Assembly (NCBI GenBank): GCA_040414855.1
Contig: JBEDUQ010000081.1
Span: 4,787 to 68,786 of the forward strand
DNA from: DASVXQ01 sp040414855
GTDB lineage: Bacteria; Actinomycetota; CALGFH01
Length of the DNA: 64,000 nt
Direction: 5' to 3'
Positions 7,531-16,537 of this stretch are shown piece after piece. The first letter of the stretch is position 1, and each line of letters starts with the position of its first letter. Below the pieces are notes generated by a model that saw only the letters and a program-made list of their open reading frames with translations, did no database searches and had not been told where the DNA came from. The translations under genes and the position numbers were made by a program.

Positions 7531-8988
7531 TCAGATCGGCAGCGGCGTGGCCGGGGCGGTGGCCGAGAGTGGGAAGGCTCCCGGCCGCCCGTCCTCGACC
7601 ACCCAGGAGGTGAGGGTGGTGGCCGGCGCGGTCGCGTGGTCGGCGGTGGGGACCACCCGGTAGTCGCTGCGCCACGACGCCGGCGTCAGGGTGCAGCGCA
7701 CGTAGCCGTGCCGCGTGCCCTCGAAGAAGCGCACGTGCGGGTTGGCGTGCAGGGCCGCCTCGACCTCGCGCCGCCAGCCGCAGGCCGAGCTGATCGAGGT
7801 GCCGACGAACTCGGTCGCCAGCGTCTGCGAGTCGGCGTCGGCGAAGTCGGCCTTGAGGTCGTTGACGAAGCTCGAGTGCCAGTCGCCGCTGAGCACGACC
7901 GGGTTGCTTGGGCGGTCCCTGGCGATCGCGTCGAGCAGCCGGTCGCGCGCGGCCGCGTAGCCGTCCCACTGGTCGTGGTTGATGCGCTGCGGGCCCGGCG
8001 CCGGCTCGTAGTCGTACTGCGCCATCATCGTCTGCTGCGCGATCACGTTCCAGCGCGCGGGCGACCGCCGCAGCCCGTCGATCAGCCAGCGCTCCTGGAG
8101 ATCGCCGGTCATGGTCTGCGACGGGTCGAGCGACCGCGGGTGGCGCGGCGCGATGAAGCGGTCGTCTGCCTGCGGGGTCCGGTACTGGCGGGTGTCGAGC
8201 ACGTTCAGCTCGGCGAGCTGGCCGAAGCGCAGCCGCCGGTAGGCGAGCATGTCGGGCCCGGCCGGCAGGGCGTGGCGCCGCAGCGGCAGGTGCTCGTAGT
8301 AGGCCTGGAAGGCAGCCGCGCGCAGCCGCAGGAAGCGCTCGGGGCCCATCGGCGGCCCGCCGTCCGGCCGCGAGCGGCTGGCCGCCCAGTTGTTCTCGAC
8401 CTCGTGGTCGTCGAACACCGCCACGAACGGGAAGCGGGCGTGGGCCGCCCGCAGGTCCACCGAGGTCTTGTACCAGGCGTGGATCCGCCGGAAGTCCGCC
8501 AGCGTCTCGGCGCCCTTGTGCTCGTAGATGTAGTCGCCGACGTGGACGACCAGGTCGAGGTCCTCGTCGGCCATGGTCCGGTAGGCGCCGTAGCGGCCGC
8601 CGACCCACGACTGGCAGGAGGCCAGCGCGAACGCCAGCCGCGAGTTCGGCGCGCCGGGCGCCGGGGCGGTCCGGGTGGTCCCGGCAGGGCTGACATAGTC
8701 GCGGGCCCTGAATCGGTAGTGATACTCACGGGCGGGGTCGAGCCCCGAGACCTCGACGTGGACCGAGTGGCCCAGCGCCGCCGGGGCGATCTCGCTCCCG
8801 CGCCGCACCACGCGACGGAAGCGGTCGTCGCCGGCGACCTCCCACTGCACCATGAGGTCCATGGGTGGCATGCCGCCGCGGCCGTCCGGAGCCAGCGGCT
8901 CCGGCGCCAGGCGGGTCCAGAGCACGACCCCGTCGGGCAATGGGTCGCCGGACGCCACCCCGAGCGTGAAGGGGTCTTCCCTGGCCAC
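7531..8988 (-). CDS. PhoD-like alkaline phosphatase/phosphodiesterase
   Basis: 485 residues. An N-terminal Ig-like domain (FTLGVASGDPLPDGVVLWTR) is followed by the metallophosphatase core: ASCQSW, VHVGDYIYE, FDDHEVENNW and SGDWHSSFVND, the motifs that bind Fe/Ca in PhoD enzymes. Activity would be phosphate mono- or diester hydrolysis. The GTG start has AGGAG 8 bases upstream. PhoD proteins are normally exported by a twin-arginine signal; here the product begins directly with the Ig-like domain and has no signal peptide. Either it acts in the cytoplasm or export is by another route. Confidence 0.9.
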   Translation of the reverse strand: MAREDPFTLGVASGDPLPDGVVLWTRLAPEPLAPDGRGGMPPMDLMVQWEVAGDDRFRRVVRRGSEIAPAALGHSVHVEVSGLDPAREYHYRFRARDYVSPAGTTRTAPAPGAPNSRLAFALASCQSWVGGRYGAYRTMADEDLDLVVHVGDYIYEHKGAETLADFRRIHAWYKTSVDLRAAHARFPFVAVFDDHEVENNWAASRSRPDGGPPMGPERFLRLRAAAFQAYYEHLPLRRHALPAGPDMLAYRRLRFGQLAELNVLDTRQYRTPQADDRFIAPRHPRSLDPSQTMTGDLQERWLIDGLRRSPARWNVIAQQTMMAQYDYEPAPGPQRINHDQWDGYAAARDRLLDAIARDRPSNPVVLSGDWHSSFVNDLKADFADADSQTLATEFVGTSISSACGWRREVEAALHANPHVRFFEGTRHGYVRCTLTPASWRSDYRVVPTADHATAPATTLTSWVVEDGRPGAFPLSATAPATPLPI

Positions 8989-9100
8989 CGCTGAACTCCT
9001 GTCGTTCCGCTCGCCACCTGGCCTTTCAGGCAGACGCTACGGACCGAGTTCGAGCACAGCCGGACACGAACGCAAACACGGTCGAAACAGTCGGCGACAG

Positions 9101-9544
9101 TCAGGAGCCGGCGCCGTGCGTCTCGGCCGGAGGGGCGTGCTCGGCCGCCTTGGTGAGCTCGTGGATGGCCCTGGTCAGCTCGAGGATCTGGTTCGAGAGA
9201 CGCAGCAGCTCCTCGTTCTGGCGCTCCTCGGCCTGGACCGTGTCCCACTCGTGGTCGGCCAGCGCCTGCCGCTTCGCGTCGGCGCGGTTCTGGCTGATCA
9301 TCACGAAGGTCGACAGGAAGATCGCCTCCAGCGACACGATCATGGTGAGCAGCCCGAATGGGTAGTGCTCGACCTTGAGCAGGATCCACAGCCCGAACCA
9401 GAGCACGTGGATGTAGACGAACGCCATCGAGCCGGCGAAGCGCGTGATCGCGTCGGCGATGCGGTTCTGGACGCTGGCGGCACGCTGGTTGGCGTGCTCG
9501 AGCAGCGCCGGGTTGCTCGGGGCCGATGGGCTTCGGATGCTCAC
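9101..9544 (-). CDS. DUF1003 membrane protein
   Basis: 147 residues from a GTG preceded by GGAAGGAG at 5 bases; the frame continues upstream but without conserved sequence. It shows the DUF1003 pattern NRIADAITRFAGSMAFVYIH, two membrane helices (about residues 35-55 and 62-84) and EAIFLSTFVMISQNR. A long charged C-terminal helix (EERQNEELLRLSNQILEL) is probably a coiled coil in the cytoplasm. The family's function is unknown. It stands alone, between two differently oriented neighbours. Confidence 0.85.
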   Translation of the reverse strand: MSIRSPSAPSNPALLEHANQRAASVQNRIADAITRFAGSMAFVYIHVLWFGLWILLKVEHYPFGLLTMIVSLEAIFLSTFVMISQNRADAKRQALADHEWDTVQAEERQNEELLRLSNQILELTRAIHELTKAAEHAPPAETHGAGS

Positions 9545-9784
9545 ACCCGCTCCTTCCGCTCGCGCGGCCGTTCCCCCCGGGCCGCTGGGCAACGCTTCCA
9601 CAGCCGTCTCGACAGCGTCAACGGCGGTGCGCCCCAAGCTCCAAGCTCCAGGCTCCACCCGTAGGGTGAGGCCGCCGCGGCGCGGATCCCTCCATGGCGT
9701 GAGGACTGGGGAGGGGTGGCCCGGATACGCTCGTCCCCGTTGCTGCCACGCTCGAGGATCTCGGCCGCCGCGCGAGGAGGCGCC

Positions 9785-10909
9785 ATGCGATCACCATCCA
9801 ACGTCGTGCCGCGGATGGGCTGGCGCGGCGACCTGGTCACCGTGCTGCTGTCGACCTGGCTGATCGGCGGGCTGTTCCTCGACGGCTGGGCGCACAACAC
9901 CCGACCGTCGCTGGAGACCTTCTTCACCCCGTGGCACGCGGCCTTCTACTCCGGCTTCGCCGCCACCGCCGCGTGGATGTGCTGGTCGGTGTGGACCCGC
10001 AGGCGCCCGGGCGGCTCCTGGCTCCAGGCGGTCCCGGCCGGCTACGGCCTCGGCCTGGCCGGGCTGGCGATCTTCCTGGTGTCCGGGGCCGGCGACATGG
10101 CCTGGCACATCGCCTTCGGGATCGAGCGGCACATCGACGCGTTGCTGAGCCCGACCCACCTCGGCCTGTTCACCGGCGCGTTCCTGATCGTGACCACCCC
10201 GCTGCGCTCGGCCTGGGCGGACCCCGAGACCAGCCGGCGGGTGGGCTTCTCGCGGCTGCTGCCGGCGCTGCTGTCGCTGACGCTCGCGGGCAGCCTGGCG
10301 GCGTTCATGTTCCAGTACCTGCACCCGATCGACGACAACTTCGTGAGCCTCGGGCGGGCGCGGTTCTTCACCGACAACTTCACGGTGTTCCAGTACTACG
10401 ACGTCCACCAGCTCGCGATCCAGGCCGGCGTGCCGGGGTTCATGCTGAGCAGCGTGTTCCTGTTCGGGCCGCTGCTGTTCCTGCTGCGCCGCTGGCGGCC
10501 GCCGGCCGGCAGCGCACTGCTGATCATCGGCGTCCAGTGCGTGCTGCTCCAGCTCATGACCGGGCTCCAGGACGGCGGCCTCGCGGTGCTCGGCCTGATC
10601 GGCGCGATCGCGATCGAGGTCCTGCTCGCCGGGCTGCGGCCGGTGCCGGCCTCGCGCTGGCGGGTGCGGTCCTTCTGCGCCCTGGCGCCGGTCGCATTCT
10701 GGGGCGCCTACCTCGGCGGCATCGCCCTGCACGACGGCGGGCTCGGCTGGAACGCGGAGGACTGGGGCGGCGCGGTGGTGTGGTCGGCGCTCACCATGCT
10801 GGCGCTGGCGATGCTGATGCTGCCGCCGGTGGTGCCGGCCCGGCGCGCGACCGCGGCCGCCTCCGAGGAGGCTCAGCCGCCCGTGACCAGCAGCCAGATG
10901 AGCACGTAG
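9785..10909 (+). CDS. polytopic membrane protein of unknown function
   Basis: 374 residues; the ATG has GAGGAGG 5 bases upstream. About nine or ten hydrophobic segments cover almost the whole chain. Conserved-looking polar motifs sit in or near the membrane: FFTPWHAAFYSGF early, DMAWHIAFGIERHIDALLSP in the first third and QYYDVHQLAIQ in the middle. The several His residues could bind metal or heme, but I do not recognise a family with a known function. A TACGCT -10-like box at 9726-9731 could give a leader of about 47 bases. The last 37 bases overlap the convergent hemolysin III-like gene. Confidence 0.75.
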   Translation: MRSPSNVVPRMGWRGDLVTVLLSTWLIGGLFLDGWAHNTRPSLETFFTPWHAAFYSGFAATAAWMCWSVWTRRRPGGSWLQAVPAGYGLGLAGLAIFLVSGAGDMAWHIAFGIERHIDALLSPTHLGLFTGAFLIVTTPLRSAWADPETSRRVGFSRLLPALLSLTLAGSLAAFMFQYLHPIDDNFVSLGRARFFTDNFTVFQYYDVHQLAIQAGVPGFMLSSVFLFGPLLFLLRRWRPPAGSALLIIGVQCVLLQLMTGLQDGGLAVLGLIGAIAIEVLLAGLRPVPASRWRVRSFCALAPVAFWGAYLGGIALHDGGLGWNAEDWGGAVVWSALTMLALAMLMLPPVVPARRATAAASEEAQPPVTSSQMST

Positions 10910-11523
10910 TGGCAGAGCCCGGCGCCGACCGTGAAGGCGTGCCAGACCTCGTGGTAGCCGAACACGGTCGGTGACGGGTTGGGGCGCTGGCGGTTGAGGA
11001 TCACCGCGCCGACCGTGTACAGGATGCCGCCCGCCACCAGCAGGACCAGCTTGGTCGCGCCGAGCCGGTGCGCCAGCCACGGCAGGCTGAAGACCGCGAC
11101 CCAGCCGAGCGACAGGTACAGGGTGATCCCGACGATGCGGATCCGGTGCCAGAAGATCACCACCATGATCCCGCCCGCCGCGACCGTCCAGACCGCGGCG
11201 ACGATCAGCATCCCCAAGGTGCGGTTGAACGCGAGCAGCGCGAACGGCGTGTAGCTGCCGGCGATCAGCACGTAGATCATCGCGTGGTCGGCCTGGTCCA
11301 TGCGCCGTCGCGCGGCCGCCGACCAGCGGCCCAGGTGGAACGCGGCGCTGGTGCCGTAGAGCCCGGCGAGGCTGACCGCGTAGACGGCCGCCCCCACCTT
11401 GGCCAGGGTGCTCCAGCCGGCCAGCACCAGCGCGATCCCGGCCGGGATCGAGACGATAAAGGCGATCTGGTGCAACCGCCCGCGCAGCTTGGGGGTTATG
11501 AGGGTCTCCGGGGCGAGGGGCAT
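10873..11523 (-). CDS. hemolysin III (PAQR/HlyIII) family membrane protein
   Basis: 216 residues with seven hydrophobic segments. The family's metal-site motifs are present: YGTSAAFHLGRWS, MDQADHAMIYVLIAGSYTPF and FGYHEVWHAFTVGAGLCHY. These match the HlyIII/YqfA branch of the PAQR superfamily, membrane proteins related to adiponectin receptors with a zinc site. The role in bacteria is unclear (membrane-lipid homeostasis is proposed); haemolysis is a historic label. The ATG at 11523 was chosen over an in-frame start 48 bases upstream because the family motif begins just after it. Confidence 0.88.
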   Translation of the reverse strand: MPLAPETLITPKLRGRLHQIAFIVSIPAGIALVLAGWSTLAKVGAAVYAVSLAGLYGTSAAFHLGRWSAAARRRMDQADHAMIYVLIAGSYTPFALLAFNRTLGMLIVAAVWTVAAGGIMVVIFWHRIRIVGITLYLSLGWVAVFSLPWLAHRLGATKLVLLVAGGILYTVGAVILNRQRPNPSPTVFGYHEVWHAFTVGAGLCHYVLIWLLVTGG

Positions 11524-11678
11524 CACTGGATCGTACCGTGCGAGGAGCGCCCCGGTCGTCAACCCGAGCAACTTGGTCGCGGACCGTGGCCCCGCGACCT
11601 CGAACTTCGCGCGCGGGAATCCCAGGTGGGATATTCGAGTCTCTAGTAATGGAATGTCCGCCGAGCAAGGGAGCCGAG

Positions 11679-12215
11679 ATGGCGCAGAAGCAGGACCCGT
11701 ACGAAGGGCTGGGGGACTTCCCGTCCTTCACGGTGACCAGCAAGGACATCAGCGACGGCGGAACCATGCCGCAGGCGCAGCTCAGCGGCATCTTCGGCGC
11801 CGGTGGCGACGACGAGTCGCCGCACCTGTCCTGGTCGGGCTTCCCGCCGGAGACCCGCGGCTTCGTGGTCACCGTGTACGACCCCGACGCGCCGACCCCG
11901 TCGGGCTTCTGGCACTGGGCGGTCTACGGCATCCCCGGCGACGTCACCGAGCTGTCCACCGGCGCCGGCTCGCCCGACGGCGGCAAGCTGCCCCCGGGCG
12001 CGGCCCATCTCCGCAACGACGCCGGCATCGCCCAGTTCCTCGGCTCCGCGCCGCCCCCGGGCCACGGCCCGCACCGCTATTTCTTCACCGTCCACGCGCT
12101 CGACACCGACGCCCTCGAGATGGTCGACGAGGGCTCGACGCCGACGCTGCTCTGGTTCGTGATGAGCGGCCACACGCTGGCGCGCGGCACGATCATGGTC
12201 AGCTACCAGCGCTGA
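11679..12215 (+). CDS. YbhB/YbcL-type phosphatidylethanolamine-binding (PEBP) protein
   Basis: 178 residues. The PEBP core is visible: FTVTSKDISDGG, SPHLSWSGFP, VTVYDPDAPTPSGFWHWAVYGIP and PGHGPHRYFFTVHALDTD. The DPDAP and GPHRY pieces form the anion-binding pocket of this family. Bacterial members are cytoplasmic or periplasmic and their ligands are unknown. The ATG at 11679 has AAGGGAG 5 bases upstream; another ATG 30 bases earlier has no ribosome site. It is monocistronic and converges on the next gene. Confidence 0.9.
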   Translation: MAQKQDPYEGLGDFPSFTVTSKDISDGGTMPQAQLSGIFGAGGDDESPHLSWSGFPPETRGFVVTVYDPDAPTPSGFWHWAVYGIPGDVTELSTGAGSPDGGKLPPGAAHLRNDAGIAQFLGSAPPPGHGPHRYFFTVHALDTDALEMVDEGSTPTLLWFVMSGHTLARGTIMVSYQR

Positions 12216-12242
12216 GCAGCGGCGGCGTCGAGGCTGACCGGC

Positions 12243-13148
12243 TCAGCGGTCGAGCGGCACCAGTTCGAAATGGACCGTCCTGCCGAACTTGCGCCGGCCG
12301 GCGCGGTGTGAGAACGGCACCACGATCCGATGGAGCAGGGGGTGCTTGCGGGCGATGAGGCGTCCGGCGTACCTGGACTCCTCGCCCTCCAGCCGCCTGG
12401 CGACCGCGTGGATCGCCGGGCCGGTCGGCCTGCCGCGCGCGGTGGACGGCGCGATCTCGACCTCGGGGTGGTTGCGGATCCGCACGCTCTTCCAGGCCTT
12501 CTCGAAGCTGCGGATGTAGGCGCGGTCGCCGTCGACGGCGATGCTCAGCGGGGTGCCGACCGGCCGGCCGTCGCGGCGGTAGGTGGTCAGCAGCGCGGTC
12601 TTCTGGTGGACGAACGGGGCCAGCTCCGGCGTGGTGGCCGTACCGACCTCGCCGACCACCCAGCGCAGCTCGCGCAGCCGCACCACCAGCGCGGCGCCGA
12701 CCAGCACCGAGACCAGCCCGAGCGCCCACGGGTCCGCGGCATGGCCGCCGAGGTCGAGGTCCACGGCGTGGTTGACGGCGTGGATGCTGTTGCCGACCAG
12801 GAAGCCGGTGAGCGCCAGCGCGGGACCGTCCTTCCAGCCGAGCGCCAGCAGCAGGGTGGCACCGATGCCGATCTGGAACGCTCCCAGGTCGTGCAGGAAG
12901 TGCTCGGCGTTGGGGAACGCGACCGCCTCGGCGAAGGAGCCCGGCGAGGCCAGCGACCAGACCCCGGCGGCGAGGGTGAGCAGTCCGGCGACGCCGGTCA
13001 CGGCGGCGACGAACGCCCGGCCGCCGGGGTCGTCGGCCCGCGAAGCCCAGGCGGGCCGCTCCCGGTCCTCGGTGGCGCCCGCGCGCCGCGCCGGCGCCCG
13101 GGTCCCCGGGCCCTCCGCAGGCGCGAGCCTGTCAGCGTTGTGGTTCAC
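12243..13148 (-). CDS. PPOX-fold, probably F420-dependent, protein fused to a membrane domain
   Basis: 301 residues from a GTG with GGAGGA 5 bases upstream. After a charged N-terminal tail, residues about 45-165 form four membrane helices with FLHDLGAFQIGIGATLLLAL and IHAVNHAVDL. The C-terminal part (about 180-300) is a split-barrel PPOX domain: KTALLTTYRRDGRPVGTPLS, AYIRSFEKAWKSVRIRNHP and VEIAPSTARG. That pattern is typical of the F420-dependent PPOX group, which reduces small molecules with F420H2. The fusion would anchor the enzyme at the membrane. The cofactor is inferred from similarity; FMN is the alternative. Confidence 0.82.
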   Translation of the reverse strand: MNHNADRLAPAEGPGTRAPARRAGATEDRERPAWASRADDPGGRAFVAAVTGVAGLLTLAAGVWSLASPGSFAEAVAFPNAEHFLHDLGAFQIGIGATLLLALGWKDGPALALTGFLVGNSIHAVNHAVDLDLGGHAADPWALGLVSVLVGAALVVRLRELRWVVGEVGTATTPELAPFVHQKTALLTTYRRDGRPVGTPLSIAVDGDRAYIRSFEKAWKSVRIRNHPEVEIAPSTARGRPTGPAIHAVARRLEGEESRYAGRLIARKHPLLHRIVVPFSHRAGRRKFGRTVHFELVPLDR

Positions 13149-13259
13149 GGATGTCCTCCAGCTCTTCGGATGCGGCTGGTGTCCAGCCTTTCGCCCCTGA
13201 TGACGGTGCCCGCCTCCAAGCTGTGACATCGGGCTCGTCGGAGCCGGGATGCTCGGCTC

Positions 13260-15563
13260 TCAGCGCTGCCGCCGGGAGGCGCGCTCGCTGGTGGTGGGCG
13301 CGGTCGGCCGGGTCGCGGGTGGGAGCGTCGGCGGCGTGGTGCGGCGCGACAGGCTCGACGGCCACCAGTTCCAGCGGCCGAGCAGGACCACGGTGGAGGG
13401 GACCAGCAGCGTGCGGACCAGGAAGGTGTCCAGCAGCACGCCCAGCGCGATCGCCGAGCCCAGCTCCTTGACCTGGTCGTTCGGCCCGGTCAGCCCGGCG
13501 ACGCCGAAGGTGGCGGCGAGGATCAGCCCGGCCGATGTGACCGGCGTGCCGGTCGCGTGGACCGCGCGCGCGACGGCCTGCCGCAGCGGCGCGTGCCAGG
13601 CCTCCTCGCGGATCCGGCTCATGACCAGGATGTTGTAGTCCTCCCCCAGCGCCATCAGGAAGACGAACAGCAGGAACGGCAGCACGAAGTCGACGCCGGG
13701 GTCGCCGACGATGTGAATGAACAGCAGCACCGCCAGGCCGAGCGCGGCCAGGTAGCTGAAGCCGACGCTGATCACCAGGTAGACGGGCGCGACCACGCTC
13801 CGGAGCAGAATGCCGAGCAGCAGGCCGATCAGCACCAGCACCACCGGCACGATATGTCTGAGGTCGCTCTGGGAGACGGTGCTGACGTCGTAGGAGGTCG
13901 GCGCCAGGCCGGTCACGCCGTTGGCGGTGGCGCCGACGTTCCCCGCCACCGCGCTGACCGCGTCGCGCACGGCGGGGACCGCGTCGAGCGCCGGCTTGCT
14001 GGACGGGTCGCCGGCGGCCAGGGTCGTGTAGAACTGCACGGTGGTGCCGTCCGGGCTCACGAACTGCGCGGTCGACCGGTAGGTCTGATACTCCTGCGGC
14101 GGCACCGCGCTGGTGGTCGGCGTCGGCGGCAGGTTCCCCGGCGGTCCGAGCTGCTTGTACAGCGACGACAGCGTCTGCGCCGAGATCGCCGTCCCGTTGG
14201 GGTCGATCATGCCGTTGACCGAGCTGAACACCGGCTTGGCCGCGAGCTGCTGCTCGGCCGACTGCACCACGGTGGTGTCGTCCCAGACCGAGCGGGGGAA
14301 CCGCATCAGCACCACGGTCGGGTTGGCGACGGCGGCGGTGTAGTGCTGGTCAAGCGCCTGGGTGCCCTCGGCGGAGTCGCTGCCCGCCGGTCCGGTGGTG
14401 GTGCCGCCGAAGCCGCTCGACTGGTAGCCGGTGGCGGCGAAGGCGAGCCCGCCGAAGATCACCACCCCGGCGACCAGCGTCGCGGTCGGCCGGCTGACCA
14501 CCGACTCGGCGATCCGCACCCAGACACCCTCGCGCGCCTCGGCCGGCACCCCGCGCGGCCAGAACACCGCCGCGCCGAACACCGCGAGCAGCGCCGGCAG
14601 CAGGGTCAGCGCCGCCAGCAGCATGATCGCGATGCCGATCGCGAGCGCCGGCCCCAGCCCCGAGTAGAGCCCGAACGAGGCCAGCAGCAGTGTCAGCAGC
14701 GCAACGATCACCGTGCCGCCCGAGAAGGTGATCGACTCCCCCACCCGCCTGGCCGCGAGCTCGATCGCCTGGTGCATGCTGGCGCCACGGCCCATCTCCT
14801 CGCGCACCCGCAGGATCAGGAACAGCCCGTAGTCCGTCCCGGCGCCGAGCACCAGCACCGTGAGCATGATCTGGGTCACGCTCGACACCTTGAGCCCGGC
14901 GGAGGCGGCCTCGGCGACCACGCGCTCGGCGATCTGGAGCGAGAGCACGGCCGGGACCAGCGTGACCAGCGGCGCCAGCGCGGTCCGGTAGACCAGTACC
15001 AGCATCACCAGGATCACCAGGTTCGAGAAGATCTCGGTGCGGCGCTCGGCGCTGGCCTGGGCGCTCTGGTTGTCGACCGCGCTCGGCAGCGTCCCGGTGA
15101 AATGGACGGTGAGGCCGGCGGGCAGCCCGGCCGTGGCGGCGGTCGCCCGCATCGCGTCCACCGTCGGCTTCGCGTCGGAGCTGGAAGGCTGCACGTCGAC
15201 GATCAGCAGCGCCTTGGTCGCGCGGCCGTCGGGCGACGGCCCCTGGTCGTGGACCGAGACGACGTGGTCCAGCGTGGCCAGCCTGGACTCCAGCGAGCTG
15301 ATCGCCGAGCTGTCGGCCGATGTCAGGCTCCCGGAGCTGGTGGTCGCCACCATGTTCGCGCTGGAGTCTGAGGGAGGCAGGAACGGCGAGGCCAGCGTTG
15401 CCGCCTGCTGGCTCGGAGCGCTCGACGGCAGGAACGAGCTGTTGTCGCTGTTGACGACGCTCGAGAGCGACGCGAAGAGCCCGATGGTGAGGATCGCGGC
15501 GACGATCCACAGCGCGATCACCAGGTAGCGGAACCGGATCATCGTCCGGGCCAGCCCGGCCAT
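13260..15563 (-). CDS. MMPL/RND family transporter
   Basis: About 767 residues. It has the two-repeat RND layout: a first membrane helix (FRYLVIALWIVAAILTIGLF), a large outer domain, six helices (about 185-365), a second outer domain and five or six more helices. The motifs GAGTDYGLFLILRVREEMG in repeat 1 and ALGEDYNILVMSRIREEA in repeat 2 carry the acidic proton-relay residues. MMPL proteins export lipids, siderophores or drugs. An in-frame GTG 12 bases upstream has a strong GAGGGGGG site, so the start could be 15575. No regulator or partner gene is adjacent. Confidence 0.9.
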   Translation of the reverse strand: MAGLARTMIRFRYLVIALWIVAAILTIGLFASLSSVVNSDNSSFLPSSAPSQQAATLASPFLPPSDSSANMVATTSSGSLTSADSSAISSLESRLATLDHVVSVHDQGPSPDGRATKALLIVDVQPSSSDAKPTVDAMRATAATAGLPAGLTVHFTGTLPSAVDNQSAQASAERRTEIFSNLVILVMLVLVYRTALAPLVTLVPAVLSLQIAERVVAEAASAGLKVSSVTQIMLTVLVLGAGTDYGLFLILRVREEMGRGASMHQAIELAARRVGESITFSGGTVIVALLTLLLASFGLYSGLGPALAIGIAIMLLAALTLLPALLAVFGAAVFWPRGVPAEAREGVWVRIAESVVSRPTATLVAGVVIFGGLAFAATGYQSSGFGGTTTGPAGSDSAEGTQALDQHYTAAVANPTVVLMRFPRSVWDDTTVVQSAEQQLAAKPVFSSVNGMIDPNGTAISAQTLSSLYKQLGPPGNLPPTPTTSAVPPQEYQTYRSTAQFVSPDGTTVQFYTTLAAGDPSSKPALDAVPAVRDAVSAVAGNVGATANGVTGLAPTSYDVSTVSQSDLRHIVPVVLVLIGLLLGILLRSVVAPVYLVISVGFSYLAALGLAVLLFIHIVGDPGVDFVLPFLLFVFLMALGEDYNILVMSRIREEAWHAPLRQAVARAVHATGTPVTSAGLILAATFGVAGLTGPNDQVKELGSAIALGVLLDTFLVRTLLVPSTVVLLGRWNWWPSSLSRRTTPPTLPPATRPTAPTTSERASRRQR

Positions 15564-15602
15564 GAAGCCTTCCACCCGCGACCCCCCTCGTACGCGCTTG
15601 GA

Positions 15603-15628
15603 GCGTTGCGTGCGTTGCGTGCGTCGCG
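15603..15628. repeat. 9-bp tandem repeat, nearly three copies
   Basis: The unit GCGTTGCGT occurs at 15603-15611 and 15612-15620; a third, changed copy starts at 15621. It lies in the leader side of the MMPL gene, 40 bases before its start. Probably slippage; no function is claimed. Confidence 0.6.
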
Positions 15629-15829
15629 CGGCGGAGATCGCCCGGCGGTGGCAGACCCCGGGATGGTAACTGGCGATGCCTGGTGCTTCCAGTATGCTGC
15701 GGCGCCCTGACCAGCGGGTTTGCCGGCTTTACCTCGGCTTGACCGGGGCTCCCGCTAGGGTTGTGGCGGCCCTGGACGGGTACCTCGACGACAGCCGGAC
15801 CAGCAGCCGAGGGAAAGGGACGGTGGCGA

Positions 15830-15997
15830 ATGCCATCCTTCAAAGATCGACTCACGGAGCTCGCCCGCAGCCCCAAGGGACGGGAGCTGGCCGAGCGGGC
15901 CAAGCAACAGCTCCAGAAGCCGGAGAACCGCAAGCGACTCGACCAGCTCAGAGAGCGCATCCAGGGATCGGGCAAACGCCGCGACCCCGGCCACTGA
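15830..15997 (+). CDS. small basic helical protein
   Basis: 55 residues, starting MPSFKDRLTELARSPKGRE. It is rich in Lys, Arg, Glu and Gln and reads as one or two amphipathic helices with a heptad-like spacing of Leu, ending in a Gly-rich basic tail. There is no membrane segment or Cys. The ATG has GGTGG close by and a weaker AAGGGA further up; a TAGGGT -10-like box lies at 15756-15761. Short Lys/Glu-rich proteins of this sort are common in actinomycetes, but I do not recognise a named family. Codon use is in line with neighbours, which favours a real gene. Confidence 0.6.
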   Translation: MPSFKDRLTELARSPKGRELAERAKQQLQKPENRKRLDQLRERIQGSGKRRDPGH

Positions 15998-16007
15998 TCT
16001 CAGGCGG

Positions 16008-16475
16008 TCACAGGCGCAGTGGCTTGACCGGGGCCGCGATCAGGGACGGGTCGCTGCGCCAGTCCACGCCGGGCATGTCCACGTACAGCTCGATCTCGTT
16101 GCCGTCGGGATCGGCGATGTAGAGGCTGTGGGTGACCGTGTGGTCACTCGCGCCGAGCACGGTGGCGCCCGCCTTCTGGAGCGCCGCGAGCGCCTCTCGC
16201 AGCTCGTCGTCGCTCTCGCCGACCTTGAGACCGAAGTGGTACAGGCCGACGTGCCTGCCCTGGGGCTGGGCGGCGGCGTCCTCCCCGACCTCGATGAGCA
16301 GCAGCTCGTGGTGGGTGCGTCCGGACGGTGAGGAGAACATCGCGATCGGCATGCGCGCGCCGTCGGACGGGTCGGGAAGGATCTGCCGCCAGCCGAGCAC
16401 CTCGCGATAGAACCTCGACGAGCGCTCCGCGTCCCGCACGTACAGGACGATGTGGCCGAGCTCCTTGACCTCCAT
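16008..16475 (-). CDS. VOC family (glyoxalase/dioxygenase-like) protein
   Basis: 155 residues. Two beta-alpha-beta-beta-beta units are seen: LGHIVLYVRDAERSSRFYRE first and YHFGLKVGESDDELREAL second. The expected metal ligands are His in GHIVLYV, His in THHELLL, His in YHFGLKV and Glu in DPDGNEIELYVD. The pattern is close to catechol-2,3-dioxygenase-like VOC proteins, but the substrate cannot be told. The ATG has GAGGAGG 5 bases upstream. It lies 62 bases downstream of the response regulator at 16538 and could be read with that operon. Confidence 0.88.
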   Translation of the reverse strand: MEVKELGHIVLYVRDAERSSRFYREVLGWRQILPDPSDGARMPIAMFSSPSGRTHHELLLIEVGEDAAAQPQGRHVGLYHFGLKVGESDDELREALAALQKAGATVLGASDHTVTHSLYIADPDGNEIELYVDMPGVDWRSDPSLIAAPVKPLRL

Positions 16476-16537
16476 GCGAACCTCCTCGCCGCTCGGGGCC
16501 GGGGTGCCCGGGGCCCTGGCGCCGGCCGCGCCGCCGC

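Noticed and set aside
15603..15628. 9-bp repeat as an operator for the MMPL gene
   Set aside because: The units lack dyad symmetry and grade into general GC-rich sequence; simple slippage is enough.
15739..15761. TTGACC and TAGGGT as a promoter for the 55-residue protein
   Set aside because: The spacer is only 11 bases, too short for a normal -35/-10 pair; only the -10 could be real.
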